Source: Stentor coeruleus (lineage: Eukaryota; Ciliophora; Heterotrichea; Heterotrichida; Stentoridae). Taken from it: a stretch of DNA of 42,926 bases. Location: contig MPUH01000622.1 of NCBI GenBank assembly GCA_001970955.1, positions 1-42,926 on the forward strand, written 5' to 3'. The notes beneath the pieces are model-generated. The model had not been told where the DNA came from, made no database searches, and was given only the letters and a program-made list of their open reading frames with translations. Made by a program: the position numbers and the translations under genes. This document shows positions 23,101 to 32,101 of the stretch, piece by piece (position 1 is the first letter of the stretch; the number at the start of each line of letters is the position of its first letter).

Positions 23101-23291
23101 AGACTTCTATCGAACCATTCGTATATGTAGCAATTATCATCTTTCCAATAAGCCTCACGGAAATTGTGATCGCCTTTGGCCATAGGCCCAGTGCAGTTTT
23201 TAAATTTCATATACACTGGCATTGAAGAATAACGCTTGATTGAATACTTTTGGTGGTTGTCTACCCACCAGTCCTCTACTGTTGAGCCCAT
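14183..23291 (-). CDS. Giant Trp-rich / LRSG-repeat / coiled-coil / EF-hand protein, about 2,994 aa (split by an assembly joint)
   Basis: Two frames (23291-17295 and 17233-14183) belong to one gene: the end of the first (LLEKQLDKLLPVRSA) equals the start of the second because 124 nt are duplicated around an N at 17301. Collapsing this gives 2,995 codons. Order: Trp-rich acidic region (residues 1-300); low-complexity Gly/Arg/Lys/Glu repeats (300-600) with SKGRGKNLRSG units; a long all-helical region (about 620-1990) of degenerate helical repeats containing two copies of a P-[IV]-[KR]-SAQS block near 1044 and 1994; a long coiled coil (about 2070-2490); FRKWRS; then a globular part with a canonical EF-hand loop DKDGGGTIDSGE near 2768 and two weaker EF-like loops. 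No family was recognised for the whole. A calcium-responsive cortical or fibre protein is an inference from architecture. No intron was needed. Confidence 0.85.
17178..17425. repeat. Assembly joint inside the giant gene: 124-nt offset duplication around an N
   Basis: 17178-17300 and 17302-17425 are nearly identical (one clear difference, CCCATAATTT versus CCCATAGTTT) with an N at 17301. The duplication shifts the frame by one and creates false ends for two proteins. The mismatch suggests two alleles or macronuclear variants were joined. Confidence 0.9.
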
Positions 23292-25290
23292 TTTATATAA
23301 AATGATGGCTATAATAAAAAGTTAAGAAAAATTATTATGGGATGGTGATTTGGGATAAGTTAGAAAAGTTAGAAAAGCTTTATAGTTTAACTTAGTAATT
23401 TGGGGATTTAGGGTTTTTTTAAAGGAAATAGGCTTGTAAGATTTCTTTTAAGAAAGATAGGAACTTTTTCGATAANCTAGAAAAGTTAGAAAAGTTTTAT
23501 AGTTTAACTTAGTAATTTGGGGATTTAGGTTTTTTTAAAGGAAATAGGCTTGTAAGATTTCTTTTAAGAAAGATAGGAACTTTTTCGATAAAGGATAGTG
23601 ATAATAAGATATTTTTTTGANAAGGATAGTGATAATAAGATATTTTTTTGAAAATGATAGATAAATTTCGGGATGTGGAATGATGGGGATGGTAAAAACT
23701 TTTGGAATAAGTTTATTTTGCCTTTAAATATGCTTGCTAAGGCTTTTACAATTTATATCAGGCTAGAGTATGGAAATTATTATGTCAAAAAAGCCTGAAA
23801 AGTAATTTTATATGGGAGTATTAGTTTGTCTAGATCTTTAGATTAATCTCGATGATATTGTATGATATGCTAATTGAAACATAATTCTTTATAGCAAAGT
23901 ATTAGACTACTTTATTATTGTATATCTCGTAAAAATCTGATCAAAAACTAAGCTTTTTATATGAAAGGGTTAGTAAATACTGTTACTCAGCCATAAAAAA
24001 TATTAAAATCTTCACAGTGAATTTATCTTATCCTATACTTTTTTAAGTTTAATAATGTTTAAAAATTTACATATATTATCTTGGCTATGTAAGTGACGAA
24101 AGACTTTGACGCTTTCTCGGCCATTTTTATGGTAATTATTAGTTGTATATAAACTCTGAGTAAGCTTGTGTAGGATCTATAAAAGAATTAATTTTTTAGT
24201 TACTTGTGGAAATTAGTTCAGACTTTGCTTGGAAAAATCAAATTATGTGAAATTTGTGTTTAGATTAGTTTTCAAGTCATTTATAAAAAAAATCACTATG
24301 ATTTTACTTTATTCAGCGCACAAAAAGGACTATTTTTGAAAATTATCGCCATATAATTACTTTAATACACAAATTCTCTTTAGTAACATTCTGCCTTACA
24401 TAAAAATATAAATATTTTGTTGATTTTTGACTGGCAACTTAAATTGCATAGTTTTGCCACAAAATCCAATAATTTGTGATAGAAATATTTTCTTAGAGCA
24501 AATCATGATTTTTAATTGTCATTTTCGTTTTCTTTATCAGAAATCCTAATTGATATCAACACATTTTTAGCTGATTTCAACTGAAACCAAGTCTTTATAT
24601 TGGTTTAAAGTATTTAAAAACAATTTGATTTTTTAATTGAATTCTTGAGCTAGAAGAGGTTATTTGCTAACATAGCTTATACATAAAATTTAGCATTTTC
24701 ATACAAAATGAAATAATTAAATATGAATTATATTAGTATAGGTATAAAACTAAAATCTTATTATTTAGTGAATGACAATAAATTATGAAGAAGTTTATGG
24801 GTAAAAAGATAAATAAATCAAATGATTAGACTTTATAACTTTTTAATCAAGAAATATAAATAATTGTAGTGTATTTGAATATTTAAAAGAATATTTAAAG
24901 TATTGGATGATATATAATAATTGACTTGCTATGAAATTACTTAATTGATTATCAAAAATGATTTATGATTTTTTCATGCATGATAGATTATAAAAAACTA
25001 TCTAACATACATTTCACATAAAATCTAACATAAATCATACCTAAACTAAACAGTATCTACATCATAATCATCTATAAATCATATTCCAAAATATCGAAAT
25101 TTCACAAAAATCTAGTCAAACCAAATAACAATTCTAAAATACATTAAAGATCTCCAAAACTCATAATTTCACATATCCCTACTAAATCTATTTCCAAAAG
25201 CCAATTCTAATAACAAAATCCTATCAACCCTAAATACTTATAACCACATAATCCAAAAAGTTTTAATACCGCCTGGTAACTTATATAAAA
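23292..25290. other. Intergenic DNA, 2 kb, no gene
   Basis: No supported gene. The first 400 nt, upstream of the minus-strand giant gene, are G-rich on the plus strand. The last 300 nt, upstream of the plus-strand ankyrin gene, are C-rich and almost free of G. Two assembly joints lie at 23476 and 23621. Confidence 0.6.
23360..23651. repeat. Two assembly joints with duplicated flanks (N at 23476 and 23621)
   Basis: A block of about 115 nt beginning near 23360 recurs after the N at 23476, with minor differences in a T run. A 30-nt block ending at 23620 recurs after the N at 23621. Both look like untrimmed contig overlaps. Confidence 0.85.
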
Positions 25291-26451
25291 ATGAACGATT
25301 TGTCCTTAAGGGGAGGTTTCGACCCCTTGATGATGGCCTGTGAAAAAAATGATTTAGATTACGCTAAAACCCTAATCCCACATAGTGAACTAAACCATAA
25401 AAACGAAGTATTTCCCATATAGCGAGGAGAAACCTGTTTATCAGTCACTGTAAAATTAGGTCATGAAGATCTAGTCAAAGAGCTCATATCACATAAAGCT
25501 GATGTAAATAGTCAAAACAAAGCTGGTCAAAGCTTAGTTTATTTAGCAAGTTGGTATAACCATCTAAACATTTTAAGAATTCTAATCCAAGCAGGAGGTG
25601 ATGTTAATCTTCCAGACAATCGTCAATGGACTCCATTAATGATTGCATCATATTCCGGATATTTATTAATAGTTCAAGAGTTACTGAAAAACGGCGCAGA
25701 TACTGAGAAAAAAGATTGTGTAAAAAACATGTAGTTTGGGAAAAAAGCTGTAGACCGAGCAAAAAATGCAGCTATAAGCGAAGTTTTATCTTCAGTTTTA
25801 TATCAACAATTTACTGAGCCTGAGTTTAAAAAAAAACAGTCTTTGGAACAAAGTTTGTCTATAAGTCGGATTATTAATGATAAAAAAAGAGGACAACCTA
25901 TTGGGCAGAAAAAACTTCCAAGAAGTCAGAGTTTAGAGAATTTTACCCCTGTTCAAATTGATGTGATTAAAAGAAGAGATTTAAGAGGGTTGATTGATGA
26001 TAGGATCAAAATTATTACAAAAGCTTATAATTTTCATGTTTTCCAGGATTGGGCTATTGTCATGAATCAAAGTTTAGAGAGTAACTTGGAAAAAGCTCAG
26101 AATTTTATATTGGCTCAGCAGGAACAAAGTGTTAAAAAAATGTCGAAGGGACTTTTGAATAAATTACATGGGCAGATGCGACAGTTGATTGATAAAAGTA
26201 TGACACGATTTGAACATGAAAAAACTTTTTCGAGGGGAGGTGTTGAGAATTTAGTTAGTAATGAAGAAATTGAAGAATTTTATAGATATAAATTCACAAA
26301 TGTTGGAAAAGAATTGAATGAAATACTCACAGAAAGTATTATAAGTGTTTTGAAAAAAGATATGAATGACTTGCAGAATAGTCTTTTTGACTCGATTTCG
26401 AAAAATATTGCCGATCAGATGGAAGAACTTTTCGATGCGAAATTTACTTAG
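25291..26451 (+). CDS. Ankyrin-repeat protein with helical C-terminus, two 15-nt introns
   Basis: Three exons (25291-25407, 25423-25719, 25735-26451) encode about 376 aa. Residues 9-140 form about four ankyrin repeats: FDPLMMACEKNDLDYAKTLI; RGETCLSVTVKLGHEDLVKELI; a third with LNILRILIQAGGDVN; and TPLMIASYSGYLLIVQELL, followed by a partial FGKKAVDRAKN. The remaining 220 residues are charged and helical, probably coiled coil, with no known domain. Ankyrin repeats bind proteins; partners are unknown. The ATG at 25291 follows a C-rich leader. Each intron ends in an in-frame TAG, so without splicing the protein would stop at codon 44. Removing both restores the ankyrin consensus at each junction, which is strong support for the introns. 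Confidence 0.85.
25408..25422 (+). other. 15-nt intron 1 of the ankyrin gene
   Basis: GTATTTCCCATATAG. Splicing joins NHKNE to RGETCLSV, restoring an ankyrin repeat start. A at position 10, TAG end. Confidence 0.88.
25720..25734 (+). other. 15-nt intron 2 of the ankyrin gene
   Basis: GTAAAAAACATGTAG. Splicing joins EKKDC to FGKKAVDRA, an ankyrin repeat start. A at position 10, TAG end. Confidence 0.88.
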
Positions 26452-26748
26452 AATATAAGTTTATTATATTTATAATTAGGCTATAATTGGAAAATGAATA
26501 ATAATGAAGTCCTTTTTTGAGATGCTTGATGGTTGAGGTGTTTGATATCATACTGTTTCAAAAATATAAAATGCATAATTTAGCAAAATATATAGCAATA
26601 ATTTCTTTTCATAAACCTAAAGCAGTTCTATAAGTAATAAAAGAAAACATAAAAGCAGTCTTAAAATTTTCCTAAACATAATTTATTAACACTTAATAAT
26701 CATTCTTTAATTGCATAATATTTTATACATAAAATAATTAGCCTAAAC
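26452..26748. other. Short intergenic spacer
   Basis: AT-rich, no gene seen between the ankyrin gene and the protease remnant. Confidence 0.5.
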
Positions 26749-27944
26749 CTATGAAAATTCTATATACCCCAAGAATTCTTCCAGAAACTCCTCGATACTG
26801 CAAAATAAAAAAAATAAAAATTCTGCAAATAATTAAACCTCATTCAAATAACTCTTAAAAGTTGATTCTCCAACCTGCTTATACAAATAAACCTCACTAT
26901 TCTATGTACTAAACACTGAATAAAACTTTTTAAAAGCAGAACCCCAAAAACTTAATACTCCCTTCAACTTTGCATAAGAACCTTGCAATTCCCATTCTCA
27001 TATTCCAAAAATTCTCTGAAAAATCTCCATATAAACATCATCATCATCAAAACTAAACTTTGGGAACAAAAAAATATTATCTTCAATGCATTTACAATAT
27101 AGAAAATTATTATAATAACAGCTTTGAGTTTTTTTCAAATACTTTTTAATTTCATTGATAACTTTTTTTCTGCCCTTTAATATTAGTCCCAGTATCTAAA
27201 TACATTAGGTTTAACAGTAAATTATTCATCCCCAAACCCAATGTAATTAACTTTTATAGTCCATAAACCTTAATCAGTATATGCTTTAATCACAATTTTA
27301 CTGCTTGAAGCTATTTTTTCTGAATTTCCCAGTTTGGCCTTTATTTTTATTGTGTGGTATAAATCCGAAAGATTTTTTCCTTAATAAGCTCTTTCTGATA
27401 CATTTGCACTATAAAATTTTGTGATTTTTTCTAAATCTTGAAAATACCCTAAGCCTAAAATCCTATCACTAGTCATATGATATTTTTTTTCTTGTTATNG
27501 GTATAAATCCGAAAGATTTTTTCCTTAATAAGCCCTTTCTGAGACATTTGCACTATAAAATTTTGTGATTTTTTCTAGATCTTGAAAATACCCTAAGCCT
27601 AAAATCCTATCACTAGTCATATGATATTTTTTTTCTTGTTATGGCAACGGAGAAAAGAACAATCTAGCATCTCAGTACTATTTAATAAGAATTTATCATA
27701 ACTTCCAACCTTTACAATCACAGTTTTAGTTTGGGATCCAGACCAGTTTGTTGCTAATGCAAACCTACAAGGTAAACTTTTTCTTGACCTCCCTAAATAT
27801 CTATAGAACTATATACTGAAAACTCCCAAAGCTCAGCAATTCAACACTAAAAACCTCATTAGCACTTCTTTCATAATCATAAGTCTTGATAAAAGCATCG
27901 CTCCTAACAAATAAAACACAAATTATAACATAAAACATTTCCAT
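26749..27944 (-). pseudogene. Aspartyl protease-like gene remnant (pepsin fold) with signal peptide and in-frame stops
   Basis: Starts at the ATG at 27944 with a signal-peptide-like MEMFYVIICVLFVRSDAF. A likely 16-nt intron (GTATATAGTTCTATAG) after FGSFQ restores the frame. The body follows the pepsin-type layout. The C-terminal lobe ends with CYYNNFLYCKC, IFLFPKFSF, and FWGSAFKKFYSVF followed by NSEVYLYKQV, corresponding to the family pattern Y-x-C, FP-x-[IL]-x-F, LGD-x-FLR-x-YY-x-VFD and N-x-x-[VI]-G. Neither active-site DTG/DSG is present; the second site reads WD-TAA-Y-TAA-RAEKK. There are eight in-frame stops, all where Gln (TAA, TAG) or Trp (TGA) could stand, and two apparent 1-nt losses in A runs. 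An N with a 144-nt offset duplication lies inside. It is decayed, or an inactive homologue in a relaxed code. Confidence 0.55.
27356..27642. repeat. Assembly joint with a 144-nt offset duplication (N at 27499)
   Basis: 27356-27498 recurs at 27500-27642 with three visible substitutions (for example TCTGATACA versus TCTGAGACA). The divergence suggests two alleles or macronuclear variants joined end to end. Confidence 0.88.
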
Positions 27945-28108
27945 TCAAACCCAAAAGCCTATTTTTTGCACCCATAAAACCTTTTACCCAACATAATCTC
28001 TAATAAAATCTATTTCTTTAAGCATATCTTCAGCATTCATACACTATTTCGCACTTACCTAAGTAAATGACTAAAAAAGCAACTAGAAAATGGATGGTTT
28101 ATATATAA

Positions 28109-29083
28109 ATGTCAGCCGTCAAGGTCGGAGTAACAGGTGCAGCCGGACAAATCGGGTACTCAATCCTACCAATGATCTGCTCAGGTCAAATGCTAGGTGC
28201 AGATACCAAAATTGACCTCGCTCTTCTCGATATCCCTCAATGTGAAGATGCCCTTCGCGGTGTGGCAATGGAAATCAATGATTCAGCTTTCCCACTTCTC
28301 AACTCTCTAAAATACGGTAGCGACCCTCGTGAAATTCTCAGAGATCTCGACATCATTATTTTCCTTGGAGGATTCCCACGTAAAGCAGGAATGGAACGTA
28401 AAGAACTTCTTCAAAAAAACATGAACATCTTTAAAGAACAAGGAACTGCTCTTAATGAAGTTGGAAAACCTACAACTCTTTGTTTAGTAGTCGCTAATCC
28501 TGCAAATACAAATTGTTTAGTTTTAGCTCATCATGCTCCTAATATCCCAAGGAAAAACTTTACTGCTATGACAAGACTTGATCATAATCGTGCTAGTTTC
28601 CAAATCGCAAACAGAGTTGGAGCATTAACTATTGATGTTAAAAATGTTGCAATTTGGGGTAATCATTCCTCAACTCAATATCCTGATGTAAATCATGGTA
28701 CTGTTAGAGGTGGGGCAATTAGACCTGCAGTAAATGATGATGAATGGCTTAATGGAGAATTTATTTCATGTGTTCAGAAAAGAGGTGCTGCAATTATTGC
28801 TGCTAGAAAACTTTCTAGTGCTATGTCTGCTGCTAAAGCTGCTGTTGATCATGTTAGAGATTGGTATCTTGGGACTAAAGATGGAGAATGGGTTTCTATG
28901 GCTGTACTTAGTGATGGTAGCTATGGTATTGATACTGGATTATGCTACTCATTCCCTTGTACTTGTTCTAATCGTGAATGGCATATTGTTCAAGGATTAG
29001 ATATCAATGAATTCTCAAGAGATAAAATGAACCTAACAAAACAAGAACTTACTGAAGAAAGAGATGAAGCCTTTTCAGCTTAA
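28109..29083 (+). CDS. MDH1: Cytosolic-type malate dehydrogenase (NAD)
   Basis: A 324-aa malate dehydrogenase of the cytosolic eukaryotic class. It interconverts malate and oxaloacetate with NAD(H). The N-terminal Rossmann motif is TGAAGQIGYS (residues 9-18) and LLDIPQ follows, with the acidic residue that binds the adenosine ribose. Substrate-binding arginines lie in GGFPRKAGMERKELL. The catalytic Asp-Arg region is TRLDHNRA, and the catalytic His is in WGNHSSTQYPD, which is typical of MDH1. Length is close to the usual 330 aa. There is no targeting peptide. The ATG follows ATATATAA closely; a nearby ATG at 28090 is out of frame. The 5' codons use more C than the rest of the gene. The gene ends 37 nt before the convergent MORN gene. 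Confidence 0.95.
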   Translation: MSAVKVGVTGAAGQIGYSILPMICSGQMLGADTKIDLALLDIPQCEDALRGVAMEINDSAFPLLNSLKYGSDPREILRDLDIIIFLGGFPRKAGMERKELLQKNMNIFKEQGTALNEVGKPTTLCLVVANPANTNCLVLAHHAPNIPRKNFTAMTRLDHNRASFQIANRVGALTIDVKNVAIWGNHSSTQYPDVNHGTVRGGAIRPAVNDDEWLNGEFISCVQKRGAAIIAARKLSSAMSAAKAAVDHVRDWYLGTKDGEWVSMAVLSDGSYGIDTGLCYSFPCTCSNREWHIVQGLDINEFSRDKMNLTKQELTEERDEAFSA

Positions 29084-29120
29084 TTAAGATAGATTTCTTA
29101 GTTTATATAATATAATTGAG

Positions 29121-30083
29121 TTATTCAACTTTTTTCCCATTCTTCCATATCCCTTCTCTTAGATTTCCTGCATCACCATATTTCCCATTTCCATGCTGTT
29201 TCCCTTTATTCCAATAACCTTTATAGATTTTCCCATTAGGCCAGAAGAATTCCCCATAACCTTGTTTTTTATCTAATGAATATGCACCTTTGTATGTCCT
29301 TCCATCAGGCCAAGTGAAAACCCCTTCACCATGCATTTTATTATCTTTCCAGCTTCCTTCAAAACGTCGTCCATCTTTCCATTCATAAATCCCATAACCT
29401 TCTATTTTGTTATCAGAAAACAAACCTTTGTATTTTGAAGAGTCGTTCCAAGTGAACTCTCCCATACCCGATTTTTTCCCTTTGACGTAATTTCCTTGAT
29501 ATTTTGCCCCATCGCTCCATATTTCAATACCTTGACCATGTTGAAGATCATCATACCATTCTCCATCATATGTTGCCCCATTATAATGGATATATTTTCC
29601 TTTACCTTGAGCTTTATCATTTACCCATTCACCTTCATAAACATCGCCATCGTTGTGGATTAGACGACCTAGACCATTTGCTTTATCATCTTTCCAGTAT
29701 CCTGTGTACTTTGAACCATCTTCCCAGATAAAAACTCCTTTGCCGCATTTTTGACCATTTTCGTCTTTTTGGCCGATGTAGATCCGACCGTTATTCACAC
29801 TTTCCAAGATTGGAAAATGATCTGAGAAATCGTCTGTCACTGTAAATTTAAATGGCCCTAGGGTCTCTTCCACTTTCTTCACAAGAGAATTTATAGCATC
29901 TCCAACATTTTTTTGTGAAAGATCCAACAATTGAGATTGTAAGGTTTTCCCAGATCCCATGCTTCTTATAGATGGGAAATCTTCACATTTTTCTATATTA
30001 GGGTTTTCCATCTGTATAAATTCTAATTCATCGTTAGCTTTAACAACAGCATTTGATCCCATACAACTGCACGAACTTCCCAT
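29121..30083 (-). CDS. MORN-repeat protein with predicted N-myristoyl/palmitoyl anchor
   Basis: A 320-aa protein. From about residue 100 to 315 it consists of nine MORN repeats of 23 residues (for example YEGEWVNDKAQGKGKYIHYN). MORN repeats form elongated beta-hairpin arrays that contact lipids or proteins, and in protists they often mark cortical and basal-body structures. The N-terminus MGSSCSCMGSN fits an N-myristoylation site (MG-x3-S pattern) with adjacent cysteines for palmitoylation, so attachment to a membrane is likely. Residues 12-100 are polar with no known domain. No kinase or lipase domain follows, unlike plant PIP5K. It starts at the ATG at 30083 and converges with MDH. Confidence 0.88.
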   Translation of the reverse strand: MGSSCSCMGSNAVVKANDELEFIQMENPNIEKCEDFPSIRSMGSGKTLQSQLLDLSQKNVGDAINSLVKKVEETLGPFKFTVTDDFSDHFPILESVNNGRIYIGQKDENGQKCGKGVFIWEDGSKYTGYWKDDKANGLGRLIHNDGDVYEGEWVNDKAQGKGKYIHYNGATYDGEWYDDLQHGQGIEIWSDGAKYQGNYVKGKKSGMGEFTWNDSSKYKGLFSDNKIEGYGIYEWKDGRRFEGSWKDNKMHGEGVFTWPDGRTYKGAYSLDKKQGYGEFFWPNGKIYKGYWNKGKQHGNGKYGDAGNLREGIWKNGKKVE

Positions 30084-30850
30084 AATAAAAAATTATATTT
30101 CAAAAGAGAAACAATATGAAAGTATAAAATATCTTATAATTCATCAGGAACCTAAATCATCAGCAACTTGAAATAACTTTTATATGAATTACATACTATT
30201 TAATAAGAACTTATGCCCAATTTTAAAAGAATATATGATTTTAAAGATATTTTAGAATATAATCTTTATTTTACTCTAAATGCTTAAATATCATTAATAA
30301 ATTTCATACTTATATACTGATATAAATTAGTTTTACTTAAATAATATTGAATAAAATTATCTGAATAAGTAAAGAATATTACTTTTTATCTTATAAATTT
30401 GATACTTATATTCATATTGTTTTCTATTCTTTCATATCATAATAAAATCTTATATTCCTTAATAAAAATTTGTATTATCTGTATTTACTTATAAAATTAT
30501 ATAATATGATTAGAGTTTAGATTTTAATTTTTAATACAAGGACTATCTAATTACACACAAAATCTAAAATACTTTTAATTCTCAAACTTCATTAATTTCA
30601 AAATTTTACCATAAATATTCCTTTATATCACTACCTCTATCTAAATCCTTCAGTATTTCTATCATCCAATCCAAAAATATTCCTTTATATCATTAATTCT
30701 ACCTAATCCTTTAGTATCTCTATTATCCAATTCAAAAATATTACAACTTACTTTTTAAATCATACAATTCACTCTTATAAACCCTATCTTTACACATAAA
30801 TCATATTCAAATTATTTTCAACTACTAAAATCAGACTTGACTCATAATTT
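30084..30850. other. Intergenic DNA, no gene
   Basis: AT-rich, no gene seen. The last 300 nt are C-rich on the plus strand, which is the downstream flank of the minus-strand gene that ends at 30851. Confidence 0.6.
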
Positions 30851-31828
30851 TTAATTTAGTTCATGAGATTCAACCATAGAAAGTCGGAAAGGTGAATTCG
30901 CATAAGACCCTCTTTCCCTTAGTGATATACGAATTTCTGATTTCGTCCTCGTGACAACTTTTGGACTAACATCGAAATTCCTATTAATTCTTGGTGTAAA
31001 AGTGCATTGCGCAAGTTCTTCTTCTTCTTGTTGTCTTCTTATTTTTTCTGTCATAATCTTCATATCTTCTTTACTCTGCACCCCTTTACTATAAATATCA
31101 GTATTTATCTTACTAGCAATCTCAACAGATCTTCTATCTAAAGCAGGTTGAAAAGTACAGGATTCATTAATCCTATCTAAATTTGAAACATAATGAGGGA
31201 TTTTCCTTGATTCAGCTTTGATCATAGGTTTAACATAATTCCTCTCTAAAAAAGGCTTTAATGACACTATTTTTTTAAGTGTTTTTGCTTCTTCAACAGG
31301 GGTTTTGGGTCTTACTATTTCTGGTTTTTTTTGATGTTTTAAGTCTTTACCTTCTTTTTTTGCTACTTCAACCATCTTCTCAGAAAGTTCATTCAGTTTA
31401 GGTTTGAATGGACAAACCTGATCAAAAATTGCCTTGACTTTTCTCTCTTTGTTTTCGGCGATTTCTTTTGCTCTGTAGTAAAGACTTGTAAAGGTTTTTG
31501 ATTTGTTTGGCTTTGAAATTATATATAAAGTTTTTATATGGAAAAATAGATAAAATAAGAGACATTTTATTATTCAATTTTCGGCGATTTCTTTTGCTCT
31601 GTAGTAAAGACTTGTAAAGGTTTTTGATTTGTTTGGCTTTTTAGTATCAGAGTCTAATGGCCTAGCTGAAAGTAGTTCGGCCAACCCATTGTTTTTGTCA
31701 GGAGTTGAGGCAAAAGTTTCTGTGACTCTAGGGTTTGTATGAGGGATAGGGGAAATGTTCCCTGTTCGTAGAGGACTTTTGGACTTAGGCTGAGTTTTGG
31801 TTAAAGGAGATTTATTTTTTCCACCCAT
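30851..31828 (-). CDS. Basic protein with repeated C-x-F-x-P motifs, interrupted by a 126-nt partial duplication
   Basis: Two open frames (31828-31574, 84 aa; and the frame ending at 30851) form one protein of about 283 aa if 126 nt are collapsed. The first ends KTFTSLYYRAKEIAEN-TGA, and the same nucleotides recur at 31514-31452, where the frame continues with KERKVKAIFDQV. The joined protein is Lys/Pro/Ser-rich and has three related motifs: VCPFKPKLNELSE, SCTFQPALDRRS and QCTFTPRINRNF. Repeated C-x-F-x-P motifs of this kind occur in uncharacterised ciliate and flagellate proteins; I know no function for them. The C-terminus carries RTKSEIRISLRERGSY. If the insertion is real, the protein is truncated after 84 residues. 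Confidence 0.6.
31452..31640. repeat. 63-nt direct repeat separated by 63 nt inside a coding sequence
   Basis: 31452-31514 and 31578-31640 are identical, with unrelated AT-rich sequence between. The 126-nt unit keeps the frame but introduces a TGA. No N is present. It could be an assembly error, an allelic insertion or a rearrangement product. Confidence 0.8.
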
Positions 31829-32101
31829 TAACAGTGATTATCAACTGTTTAATTTTTGGGAAAAAAACATTTTGCTAAAGTATTTTTCCATATCAAAAAC
31901 TCTATCATCCAGCAAAAGTTTTAGAAAAAAGTTGAATTTAACGAATTAAACACTAACGACATTATAAACTTCAAAAACTGTAACAAAAAATTTTTATCAT
32001 CTTGTCACATTTATTATAAAATAAAGGAAAAAAGTGTAAAAGTTTAAAGTGCAGACAAAAATCAACCTTATGAGCATAAATTAATTAATAATAAATAATA
32101 T

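Noticed and set aside
10534..23291. A Blepharisma-type code (UGA=Trp) for the whole organism
   Set aside because: The intact genes encode Trp only by TGG, and the i-AAA gene ends in TGA.
25408..25734. Two in-frame TAG codons in the ankyrin gene taken first as reassigned Gln codons
   Set aside because: Both lie at the end of perfect 15-nt introns, and splicing restores the ankyrin consensus.
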